A DNA stretch of 6,566 nt. Origin: Sulfurimonas sp. (GTDB lineage: Bacteria; Campylobacterota; Campylobacteria; Campylobacterales; Sulfurimonadaceae). Shown piece by piece: positions 1 to 6,228 of this stretch. The notes under the pieces are model-generated. The model was not told where the DNA came from and did not search any database. It saw only the letters and a list, made by a program, of their open reading frames with translations. Location: the NCBI GenBank assembly GCA_027063295.1, contig JAMORZ010000146.1, positions 1 to 6,566 on the forward strand, written 5' to 3'. Every line of letters starts with the position of its first letter. The first letter of the stretch is position 1. The position numbers were made by a program, and so were the translations under genes.

Positions 1-95
1 TTATGAGCAATCAAGACTACCTTTCCTTAAAGCAGATATTAATTCAAAACACCCCTATTTTAGGGAGTTTATTTTTCTATTAATTCTTTTCATAG

Positions 96-101
96 TATAA
101 T
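96..101 (+). promoter_or_regulatory. Candidate -10 box of the integrase promoter
   Basis: A perfect TATAAT lies about 54 nt before the integrase start, preceded by a T-rich stretch (68-91) and no clear TTGACA at the usual distance. Weak -35 conservation with upstream T tracts is known for Campylobacterota sigma-70 promoters. Transcription would begin near 108, which puts the GGTACCCC repeats at the start of the leader. In AT-rich DNA a chance TATAAT is not rare, so this is a candidate only. Confidence 0.45.
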
Positions 102-116
102 TATTTCATTTAAAGT

Positions 117-138
117 GGTACCCCAAGAGGTACCCCAA
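117..138. repeat. Tandem direct repeat GGTACCCCAA upstream of integrase
   Basis: Two identical 10-bp copies, GGTACCCCAA at 117-126 and 129-138, start 12 bp apart (about one helical turn) and are separated by GA. Each contains the palindrome GGTACC. They are strikingly GC-rich against the surrounding AT-rich DNA. They sit between the candidate -10 box and the integrase ribosome binding site. Position and phasing suggest a protein-binding site, such as an integrase arm site or an autoregulatory operator. That role is inferred; the repeat itself is seen directly. Confidence 0.6.
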
Positions 139-154
139 TTTATTTCAGGATTTT

Positions 155-1219
155 ATGATGGCTATCGACCCAAATGAATACCCAAATTTTATAAAGCCAA
201 ACCTCCGAGCCAATAAGAAATATGACAAATTCTACTACCGTTTTACCTATGAGAAAAAAACTTACAAATGTGTCATAGACTACACAAATAAATCATGGAA
301 TAAAAGAGACCGTATAAAAAATGCTGAAGCAGAGCTTGCAAAAGCAAAGCAAGAAGCAGAAAATATGATAGATATCAATGCTACTGTAAATGATATTGTA
401 GAGTTGTATTTCGAGACCCTAAAAGATGGTACCTACAAAAAAAATAGAAAATCTTACTATGATAGAAAAATTGCCAAAATACTAGGTAATAAAAAAGCCA
501 AAACAGTTCTTCCTATGCATATACAAAAAATTATTAATGACAATATTAAAAACGGAGACTCTCCAGGAACTGCCAAGCAAACTGTTGAAGTCCTCTCCCC
601 TGCCTTTAAAATTGCACGAGCAAACAGAATTGTAAGTCATAATCCTTGTGAAGATGTAAAAATAAAAATGCCAAAATCTAAAAAAATAGTTGTAAATGCG
701 ACAAAAAGGCTTACTAGCATATACCAAGCTATAATTAAACTCTACCACTCAGATCCATACTATAGAGCATTTTTTCTATTATCCCTGCAAGGGCGAAGAA
801 AAGGTGAAATTCTAAATCTCAGATGGGAACATATCTCTTTTGAGTATGATTACTATTTTTTGGATCACACAAAAAATGATGAAGAACAAAAAGTCTTCCT
901 CCCACCAAATGTAAAAGAAGCACTACTGGAGTTTCGCAAAGAGCATGGATGGGTATTTGAATCTCCAGTCATAAAAGGACAGAGACTCTCCGATGCTAAA
1001 AAACAGACTGCAAAATTAAAAAAAGAGCTTGGGGATTGGTTCACTATGCACTACACACGCAACGTCATGGTAAGTGCCATGGCAGAGCAAGGAATAGATG
1101 CTATCTATATGAGCGGTGCATTAGGACACAATGATCCAAATACCATCACAAAGTATCTGACTATGAACTACCTTCAAGGCTCAAAAATTGCTAGCGATAT
1201 GATACAAAACAACAACTAA
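155..1219 (+). CDS. Tyrosine recombinase / phage-type integrase
   Basis: Site-specific DNA recombinase that would integrate or excise a mobile element through a 3'-phosphotyrosine intermediate. Residues about 20-70 resemble a short arm-DNA-binding domain followed by a lysine- and glutamate-rich helix. About 73-172 is the SAM-like core-binding domain and 185-350 the catalytic domain. All six active-site positions are visible: R215 in GRRKGE, K240 in the TKN hairpin, H299 and R302 in HYTR, H325 in LGH, and Y334, spaced nine residues after H325 as usual. At 354 residues it is full length for the family. Two ATGs occur in tandem; AGGA at 147-150 lies 4 nt before the first and 7 nt before the second (158), so 158 is the likelier start. 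Its stop overlaps the stop of the converging metalloprotease gene. The element it mobilises is not defined by this window, and no partner attachment site was seen. Confidence 0.93.
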   Translation: MMAIDPNEYPNFIKPNLRANKKYDKFYYRFTYEKKTYKCVIDYTNKSWNKRDRIKNAEAELAKAKQEAENMIDINATVNDIVELYFETLKDGTYKKNRKSYYDRKIAKILGNKKAKTVLPMHIQKIINDNIKNGDSPGTAKQTVEVLSPAFKIARANRIVSHNPCEDVKIKMPKSKKIVVNATKRLTSIYQAIIKLYHSDPYYRAFFLLSLQGRRKGEILNLRWEHISFEYDYYFLDHTKNDEEQKVFLPPNVKEALLEFRKEHGWVFESPVIKGQRLSDAKKQTAKLKKELGDWFTMHYTRNVMVSAMAEQGIDAIYMSGALGHNDPNTITKYLTMNYLQGSKIASDMIQNNN

Positions 1220-1884
1220 ATAAAAAGCTCATGCCCATTCTGCTTTAACCACTCTTTTTTCTCCAGATAGTTCGGCATAAGTCTTTGAACCTCTTTCCAA
1301 AATTTTTCACTATGTGCTGATTCTTTAAGATGTGCAATTTCATGAGCAATGATGTAATCAACGACTCCTAAAGGTGCCATTGCTATCTTCCAGTTAAAGT
1401 TAAGTGTACCATCTTTAGAGCAGGAACCCCAACGGTAGCCTAACTCTAAAACACGAAAATCCAAAACACCAAGACCATAGTTTTTTTCAAATATTTTAAG
1501 TCGTTGTTGTAATTTTCTTCTCAAATGTTCACTGTACCAAGCTTTAAAAATTTCTTTTGCATTAGAGTGCTGTTTTTTACCAAGAACAAACCATCCATTT
1601 TTAAGTTTCAAACCTTCTACTTCCTCACACAACTCCAAGCGATAGTTTCTTCCAAGATACAAAAAACTCTCTCCGGAGACAAATTTTTTATGCTCTATAT
1701 CACTCTGATACGATTTCTTTATTGCCAGTTTCTCCCAGATCCAAAGTCTTTTTTTATGCACCTGTTTTTCTATAGCTTCATCAGCTAATTCATAAGGCAC
1801 TTTAACCAAAATATTAGCATCTCGCTCTACTGAAATTTCTATAGTTTTACGATTTGAGCGAACTACATCATAATCAATTAGCAA
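1216..1884 (-). CDS. YgjP-like (DUF45) zinc metalloprotease
   Basis: Putative cytoplasmic zinc metallopeptidase of the YgjP/DUF45 (SprT- and M48-related) family. The zinc site is HEIAH at residues 181-185 plus H191, giving HExxHxxxxxH, followed by FW at 195-196. The family signature RWGSC at 151-155 is intact, and no signal peptide or membrane segment is seen. The length, 222 residues, is normal. The start is TTG at 1884: it is the first possible start after an in-frame stop at 1888-1890, and GGAGGG (1893-1898) lies 8 nt upstream. The gene begins 11 bp inside the end of hsdR, so its translation is probably coupled. Genes of this family often follow hsdR in type I restriction operons, but the role is unknown. 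E. coli YgjP has been annotated as a UTP pyrophosphatase, so peptidase activity should not be assumed. Confidence 0.9.
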   Translation of the reverse strand: MLIDYDVVRSNRKTIEISVERDANILVKVPYELADEAIEKQVHKKRLWIWEKLAIKKSYQSDIEHKKFVSGESFLYLGRNYRLELCEEVEGLKLKNGWFVLGKKQHSNAKEIFKAWYSEHLRRKLQQRLKIFEKNYGLGVLDFRVLELGYRWGSCSKDGTLNFNWKIAMAPLGVVDYIIAHEIAHLKESAHSEKFWKEVQRLMPNYLEKKEWLKQNGHELFI

Positions 1885-4800
1885 GCTCTAAGCCCTCCAG
1901 GTTTTTATGATTCTCTTTAGTGATACTCATAAACTGCTCTTTGATCTCAGCAATTTTTGTTATCAAACTCTTTTGTTTGGTGTTAGCAATGAGCCCAACA
2001 AGATAGTTCTCTAAATTATGTCTTGCACTCTGACCTGTTGCACCCCAAAAATCAACCCTTTGTATCTCCCGTGATGCCATCTCAACACTGTTAATGACCA
2101 ATTCCACTATGGTATCGCATAATTCCTGCGTACACTCCTCTTGGCTAAAATAGCTGACAAAAAGATCATAGTAAGGCATACATACCTCACAGCCAATCTT
2201 TTCAAACACATCTAGGAGTTCACGACCATCTTGCATATCTTCTTTAAACTTTGAAAGTTTCTCTACAAGTTTTTCCCACTCCCCTTTATGCTCTGCAATA
2301 ATTTTTTCCAACTTTTCGGCTAAAGATTTATAATAGATCGGGTCTTTATCTAGGTTTATACGGATAGTATAACGCAGAGCATGTTCCATCTCAGAAGCAA
2401 CTGCTTTATCACTTCTACCTTTAAGTGCCTGTTCAAATTCATCATCAAGTATAGAGATAGCTCGCACTTTTGTCTCTATCCCTTGACTTACAAGATGCTC
2501 ATCTATCAAAGCTTTTACTTTGGCACCGATACCTTCAATGTTGAGTGCGACATCTCTATATCTTCGTGCAGCTTCATTTTTGATGGCTGCTAAAACTTTG
2601 GCGTCATCAAGATAAAATCGTTTGATAGGATCTGGTAAAATAGCGTCTATAACTTTTGCAAACTCTTTAAAAAGCACTTTAAATTCTTGACGCAGTTTTT
2701 CATCCGCTAAAAGAATAATAGCATCCTCAAATGTTGCTTCACTTATCTCTTCAATGCCATGTGCATCAAAGAACTGCATCACTTTCCTATGAGAGAGTTC
2801 AAGTTGATTATAAAGTTCACTCTTATCACTCATCACATCTTCTATCTCATCATTTTCATAATTACTCAAAGCCTCTTTAAGATGTGCTCCCACACCATAA
2901 TAATCTACTATAAGTCCTTGGGATTTCCCCTCATAAGTTCTATTTACCCGTGCTATGGCTTGAAGAAGGTTATGTGCCGTCAGCTTTTTATCAAGATACA
3001 TCACCTGCTCTATTGGTGCATCAAAACCAGTTAAAAGCATATCACTCACTACCAAAAAAGCAAGAGGTGAGACTTCAAGCGTTTGTTTAAACTCTGCTAC
3101 ACTCTTCTCTTTATGTGTTTTGGAGCTAAACTCTTTTGGAAATTCGTCTGGATTGTCATTGTGTTGATGCGATATAACAACAGTTGAACTCAATCTGCCA
3201 ACCAACTCTTTATAAGGCTCATCATCTGCCATATTTTCATAGTACTCTTTTAGAGCTTTACTCAGTGCTTCATTATAGCGAAGTGCAGCCTTTCGTGAAG
3301 AGCTTACTACTTGAGCTTTGTAACCATTTGGCAAGATATTTTTTATATAGTGTCGCACCATATCTTTGGCTATCACTTCTATGCGTTTAGGTGCTTCGAG
3401 AATATCTCCTTTTGTTCCATACTTTTTCTTTATCTCCTCTATCTGCTCCTTTGTAAGCTCACCAAAGAGATCTTCAAATTTAGAGTCAAACTCTCCTCTA
3501 TTTTCAATCGCATCTTTTGAAGTCATCCCCTCATAGATTATGGGTACTGTCGCACCATCAGCTACAGCTTCTTTTATTTTATAAGTATCAATGTAGCTAC
3601 CAAAAGAGTCAACTGTTTTTCCAACCGGTGTTCCTGTAAAAGCAAGTTTAACAGCATTTGGCAATGCTAGTCTGAGAGATGCCCCAAGTTTTGAGTACTG
3701 TGTACGATGTGCTTCATCGATGAGAACAAGTATCTCCTCTTTTTCACTCAGTGCACTCTCAATATCATCACTAAACTTTTGCATCATAGTCATAGTAATA
3801 TCACTTACATCATTGGAAAGTTTTTTCTTTAAATCATTCGCACTTGATGCCACTGAAATCTTCTCTCCAGTAAGTGCTGCTGTCTCTTCTAATTGTTCTT
3901 CAAGATCACTTCTATCTACAATCAAAACAATTTTATAGTTTTGCATCGATTCAAGCATTCTTGAGTGCTTTATAAGAAAGACCATAGTGAGTGATTTACC
4001 ACTCCCTTGAGTATGCCAAATAACTCCACTTCTCTCTTTGGCACTTTTTGCTTCAAGGATTCGTTGTATACTCTTTTTAACAGCACGATATTGTTGATAA
4101 CGACATACTACTTTTATGCGTTTTCGACCACTTCCCATCACAATAGTAAAATCTCTAAGTATCTCTAATAGGTTTTGTTGTGCAAGCATGCCTGCTATTA
4201 AAATATCTTGCTCATCATCACCAAACTCACTTAAATTTTTTGGGTATGGATCTCTCCAACTCAAAAAATGCTCCAAATTTGAGCTAATAGTCCCAGATTT
4301 TGCCTCTGTTCGTGAGCTAGTTACCACAAAAGCATTAGTATGAAAAAGCTTTGATGCACCTTCACTCTGCTGGGTTCCTCTTGTATTCATATAACGCTTG
4401 AGTTGATTGACAGCTTGGGCAGTTGGGTCTGTAATGTCAGGAGCTTTACACTCCACTACCACCAAGGGGATGCCGTTTACAAACAGAGTGATGTCAGGTA
4501 TGATAGTCTCAGCACCATCCACCATAAACTGTGAAACTGCCAAAAAATCATTATTTTCTATATTTTCAAAATCTATATATTTTACAGTTGGGGACTTTGC
4601 CTCTGTCTCGTAGTTTATATCTGCCGATGTGTTTTCAAGTAAAAGTGCAGTAGATGCTAGATTGTTTTCAAAAAGAGAGCCTTCATTTACATTTGCAAGT
4701 GTAGCTATAACTTCATCTACTTGTTCATCTCTAAGCCATGAACCATTTATCTTTTTGATGGCACTAAAGAGTCTCTCTTTTAAAAGCACCTCTTTAAAAC

Positions 4801-4945
4801 TACTTCGACCAAGCAGTGCATTTTGTGTTCTAAGTTTGTTCTCTTTATCGGCAATGACTAAAGTTTTCCACCCTTGATCCGCAAGCTGTTCTAAAAACTT
4901 CTTTTCTACATAATTGGCTTCTCGTATCCAACTGCTACTCATCAT
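1874..4945 (-). CDS. hsdR: Type I restriction enzyme, R (motor/nuclease) subunit
   Basis: ATP-dependent translocase and endonuclease subunit of a type I restriction-modification complex, acting with HsdM and HsdS on unmodified DNA. The N-terminal PD-(D/E)xK nuclease shows D151, E165 and K167 (VECK), with the accessory QxxxY motif at Q181/Y185. The SF2 helicase core shows Walker A GSGKS at 314-318, DEAH at 410-413, TGTP at 437-440, a TGFDAP motif at 639-644 and QAIARVNR at 662-669. From about 700 on, the helical C-terminal region resembles DUF3387. The 1023-residue length is close to that of EcoR124-type subunits, and every motif is intact. Tandem ATGs occur at 4945 and 4942; GAGGGG at 4948-4953 is 2 nt from the first and 5 nt from the second, so 4942 is plausible. 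The gene overlaps the ends of fic and the protease gene. No hsdM or hsdS is present here. Confidence 0.96.
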   Translation of the reverse strand: MMSSSWIREANYVEKKFLEQLADQGWKTLVIADKENKLRTQNALLGRSSFKEVLLKERLFSAIKKINGSWLRDEQVDEVIATLANVNEGSLFENNLASTALLLENTSADINYETEAKSPTVKYIDFENIENNDFLAVSQFMVDGAETIIPDITLFVNGIPLVVVECKAPDITDPTAQAVNQLKRYMNTRGTQQSEGASKLFHTNAFVVTSSRTEAKSGTISSNLEHFLSWRDPYPKNLSEFGDDEQDILIAGMLAQQNLLEILRDFTIVMGSGRKRIKVVCRYQQYRAVKKSIQRILEAKSAKERSGVIWHTQGSGKSLTMVFLIKHSRMLESMQNYKIVLIVDRSDLEEQLEETAALTGEKISVASSANDLKKKLSNDVSDITMTMMQKFSDDIESALSEKEEILVLIDEAHRTQYSKLGASLRLALPNAVKLAFTGTPVGKTVDSFGSYIDTYKIKEAVADGATVPIIYEGMTSKDAIENRGEFDSKFEDLFGELTKEQIEEIKKKYGTKGDILEAPKRIEVIAKDMVRHYIKNILPNGYKAQVVSSSRKAALRYNEALSKALKEYYENMADDEPYKELVGRLSSTVVISHQHNDNPDEFPKEFSSKTHKEKSVAEFKQTLEVSPLAFLVVSDMLLTGFDAPIEQVMYLDKKLTAHNLLQAIARVNRTYEGKSQGLIVDYYGVGAHLKEALSNYENDEIEDVMSDKSELYNQLELSHRKVMQFFDAHGIEEISEATFEDAIILLADEKLRQEFKVLFKEFAKVIDAILPDPIKRFYLDDAKVLAAIKNEAARRYRDVALNIEGIGAKVKALIDEHLVSQGIETKVRAISILDDEFEQALKGRSDKAVASEMEHALRYTIRINLDKDPIYYKSLAEKLEKIIAEHKGEWEKLVEKLSKFKEDMQDGRELLDVFEKIGCEVCMPYYDLFVSYFSQEECTQELCDTIVELVINSVEMASREIQRVDFWGATGQSARHNLENYLVGLIANTKQKSLITKIAEIKEQFMSITKENHKNLEGLELAN
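1893..1898 (-). promoter_or_regulatory. Shine-Dalgarno supporting a TTG start of the protease gene
   Basis: On the minus strand GGAGGG ends 8 nt before the TTG at 1884, inside the last codons of hsdR. The nearby ATGs at 1871 and 1868 are in other frames. The strong site with ideal spacing decides in favour of the rare start codon. Confidence 0.7.
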
Positions 4946-6017
4946 GTCCCCTCACCTGTAAAAGCTCAAAAAGCTTGACATTTACAAAGTATATCTCACG
5001 CCCAACTTTAACACTTCTAAGTATGCCGTAAGCTTCTAGCTCTTTGAGGTATGAGGTAGCAGTTTTACGAGTGACACCCAACTCATCTATAAGAAATGTT
5101 ATCTTCGTATATGGATGTTTGAAAAGTATCTCAAGGAGATCTTTTGAGTAAAATTTGGAAAAATTTGCTTTTAAAATCTCTTTTGTTTCATCCATCAAAC
5201 TTACTATTTTCTCTATGAGCACAACACTTTGAAGTGATGTCTGCTCAACTCCTCTAAGCATGTAAAGCACCCACTCCTCCCATGCATCCTCTTTTCGTAC
5301 TTTGTTTAGAAGTGTGTAATACTCACTTTTATGCTCTATAATATAAGAGCTAAGATATAAAACTGGTACATCTAAAAGATTGTTAAGTATCAAGTAAAGT
5401 ATGTTTATGATTCTACCCGTACGCCCATTGCCATCATAAAATGGATGAATTGACTCAAATTGATAGTGTATGATTGCCATCTTTGTCAATATATCAAAAT
5501 CATCAAGCTCACTGTTGTTAATATACTCTTCCAAATTATCCATCAAATCTTGAATATCCTGATAGTTTTGCGGTGGTGTATAGACTACATTGCCACGGCT
5601 ATCTTTTAAAACTGTACCACTTTGTGAGCGAATCCCTGCATCGTTATCTTCAAGCTTTTGCTGAATAGCTACGATATAGCGTTTTAGGAGGAGTTTTTTC
5701 TCTTGTATGAGTTCAAAACCAAGGTAGAGTGCTTCACGATAACGCTGCACCTCTTTAGCCTCTTGCGAGATGTTTTGAGAACTCACACCTGCACGATAGA
5801 GTTCATCATGAGTAGTGACAACATTCTCTATCTCAGAACTGTCTTTTGCCTCTTGTAATGAAAGAGCATTGATAAGTATGCTTTGGTTTGGAATGGATCT
5901 GGCAGCTCCTTTTAACTCTGCCAAAGCACGATTGGCTTTGATGATTTGCTTGAGAACTGCTTTTGATTCTATATCTTTCTTTAGTGGTAATTTAGGAGGA
6001 ATATAACCAGCTTCCAT
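4935..6017 (-). CDS. Fic-domain AMPylase with C-terminal winged helix
   Basis: Predicted Fic nucleotidyltransferase, which would transfer AMP from ATP to a hydroxyl group of a target protein; the target is unknown. Residues 5-95 match a Fic_N region and contain SSEIEN (60-65), which fits the inhibitory-helix pattern (S/T)xxxE(G/N), with E64 as the blocking glutamate. This is the class II, self-inhibited arrangement. The catalytic motif HPFYDGNGRTGR (191-202) is complete, with H191, D195, N197, R199 and R202. Residues about 293-348 form a winged helix-turn-helix (core near 307-336), suggesting DNA binding. The domain order resembles Shewanella SoFic. The ATG at 6017 is preceded by an in-frame TAA at 6030-6032, with AAGG 10 nt upstream as a weak ribosome site. 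It heads the fic-hsdR-protease operon and overlaps hsdR by up to 11 bp. Possible roles are operon regulator, restriction modulator or toxin-like guard; the context does not decide between them. Confidence 0.92.
   Translation of the reverse strand: MEAGYIPPKLPLKKDIESKAVLKQIIKANRALAELKGAARSIPNQSILINALSLQEAKDSSEIENVVTTHDELYRAGVSSQNISQEAKEVQRYREALYLGFELIQEKKLLLKRYIVAIQQKLEDNDAGIRSQSGTVLKDSRGNVVYTPPQNYQDIQDLMDNLEEYINNSELDDFDILTKMAIIHYQFESIHPFYDGNGRTGRIINILYLILNNLLDVPVLYLSSYIIEHKSEYYTLLNKVRKEDAWEEWVLYMLRGVEQTSLQSVVLIEKIVSLMDETKEILKANFSKFYSKDLLEILFKHPYTKITFLIDELGVTRKTATSYLKELEAYGILRSVKVGREIYFVNVKLFELLQVRGHDE
4948..4953 (-). promoter_or_regulatory. Shine-Dalgarno of hsdR within the fic 3' end
   Basis: GAGGGG on the minus strand lies inside the last codons of fic, 2 nt before ATG 4945 and 5 nt before ATG 4942. 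An additional AGG sits further upstream at 4955-4957. The spacing favours the second ATG and places hsdR initiation at the fic stop codon, consistent with translational coupling. Confidence 0.6.
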
Positions 6018-6027
6018 AGTAACTATG
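6015..6027. repeat. Palindrome overlapping the fic start codon
   Basis: CATAGT (6015-6020) and ACTATG (6022-6027) are perfect 6-bp inverted arms around one base. The left arm contains the fic initiation codon on the minus strand. It could be an operator half-site pair or a small hairpin affecting initiation. Confidence 0.5.
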
Positions 6028-6039
6028 CCTTATAGTAGT

Positions 6040-6085
6040 AAAATTACCACTATTCTACCACAATAGTTAACATAGTGGTAATTTT
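6040..6085. repeat. 14-bp perfect inverted repeat, putative operator
   Basis: AAAATTACCACTAT (6040-6053) is exactly reverse-complementary to 6072-6085, with an 18-bp spacer. The spacer carries another TACCAC (6056-6061), 11 bp after the first (6045-6050), so the region holds three copies of this hexamer. The candidate fic promoter lies within it. Binding by the Fic winged helix or a separate regulator is inferred. Confidence 0.7.
6052..6081 (-). promoter_or_regulatory. Candidate promoter of the fic-hsdR-protease operon
   Basis: On the minus strand an extended -10, TGG-TAGAAT (box at 6057-6052), is preceded by TTACCA (6081-6076) at an 18-bp spacing. Transcription would start near 6045, giving a leader of roughly 28 nt with AAGG before the fic ATG. 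Both promoter elements fall within the large inverted repeat, so a bound protein would block polymerase. A second possible -10 (CTATAA, 6035-6030) is too close to the start codon to be preferred. Confidence 0.4.
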
Positions 6086-6110
6086 TTTGATTTTTTACTA
6101 CTAAATCAAA
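6086..6110. repeat. 8-bp inverted repeat TTTGATTT / AAATCAAA
   Basis: Perfect arms at 6086-6093 and 6103-6110 around a 9-bp loop. It is AT-only apart from one G or C per arm, so chance is possible, but it abuts both other inverted repeats of this control region. Confidence 0.35.
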
Positions 6111-6130
6111 CTATTAGCTCAACAATTATT

Positions 6131-6136
6131 TTGACA
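6131..6136 (+). promoter_or_regulatory. Consensus -35 hexamer TTGACA, unpaired
   Basis: A perfect TTGACA lies 93 nt before the ATPase start. At a 16-17 bp spacing the downstream bases (AAGTAT or AGTATG near 6153-6159) are a poor -10. It may belong to a weak distal promoter for the ATPase gene or occur by chance. Confidence 0.25.
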
Positions 6137-6187
6137 AAATATTATTAAAATTAAGTATGAGCACTATTTTAATTGATATTTTTGCAA

Positions 6188-6193
6188 TATAAT
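6188..6193 (+). promoter_or_regulatory. Candidate -10 box of the AAA ATPase gene
   Basis: A perfect TATAAT lies 35 nt before the start codon, after a T-rich stretch (6166-6183), again without a clear -35. The predicted transcript starts near 6200 with a leader of about 29 nt. This promoter diverges from that of fic. Confidence 0.5.
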
Positions 6194-6228
6194 GCTAAAA
6201 TTAGACATCAAATAAGAAAAGGAACTAT

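Larger units (their letters stand above)
6033..6103. repeat. Outer inverted repeat TAGTAGTAAAA nesting the operator
   Basis: TAGTAGTAAAA at 6033-6043 and its perfect reverse complement at 6093-6103 flank and partly overlap the 14-bp inverted repeat. The two arrangements share bases 6040-6043, so as RNA hairpins they would be alternatives; as DNA sites they could be adjacent operators. Confidence 0.55.

Noticed and set aside
50..77. Short hairpin CCCTA-TTT-TAGGG followed by a T-rich run, resembling a terminator.
   Set aside because: The stem is only 5 bp with a 3-nt loop and the T run is interrupted. No upstream gene is established for it to terminate.
2..100. Frame open from the left edge to a TAA at 98-100 (32 codons, hydrophobic end), and a 26-codon frame from ATG 3 in another frame.
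   Set aside because: Neither has a ribosome binding site or recognisable similarity, they overlap each other, and the first ends inside the candidate integrase -10 box. The first could be the 3' end of a truncated gene, but the window cannot show this.
482..748. An 88-codon minus-strand frame inside the integrase gene.
   Set aside because: It lies entirely antisense to a well-supported catalytic gene and its product is low-complexity (F, Y, N, S rich), as expected for a complement of AT-rich coding DNA.
1525..4877. Several plus-strand frames of 68-91 codons opposite the protease gene and hsdR.
   Set aside because: They are antisense shadows: rich in S, F, L and C, without ribosome sites or domains, in a region fully explained by conserved minus-strand genes.
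5815..6006. A 63-codon plus-strand frame opposite the fic 5' end.
   Set aside because: It is antisense to the conserved Fic_N region and shows no start signal or recognisable motif; not a convincing antitoxin.
4935..6017. Fic protein read as the toxin of a two-gene toxin-antitoxin pair.
   Set aside because: The inhibitory motif SSEIEN is within the same protein, and no small antitoxin gene precedes it, so a class I FicT/FicA pair is not supported.
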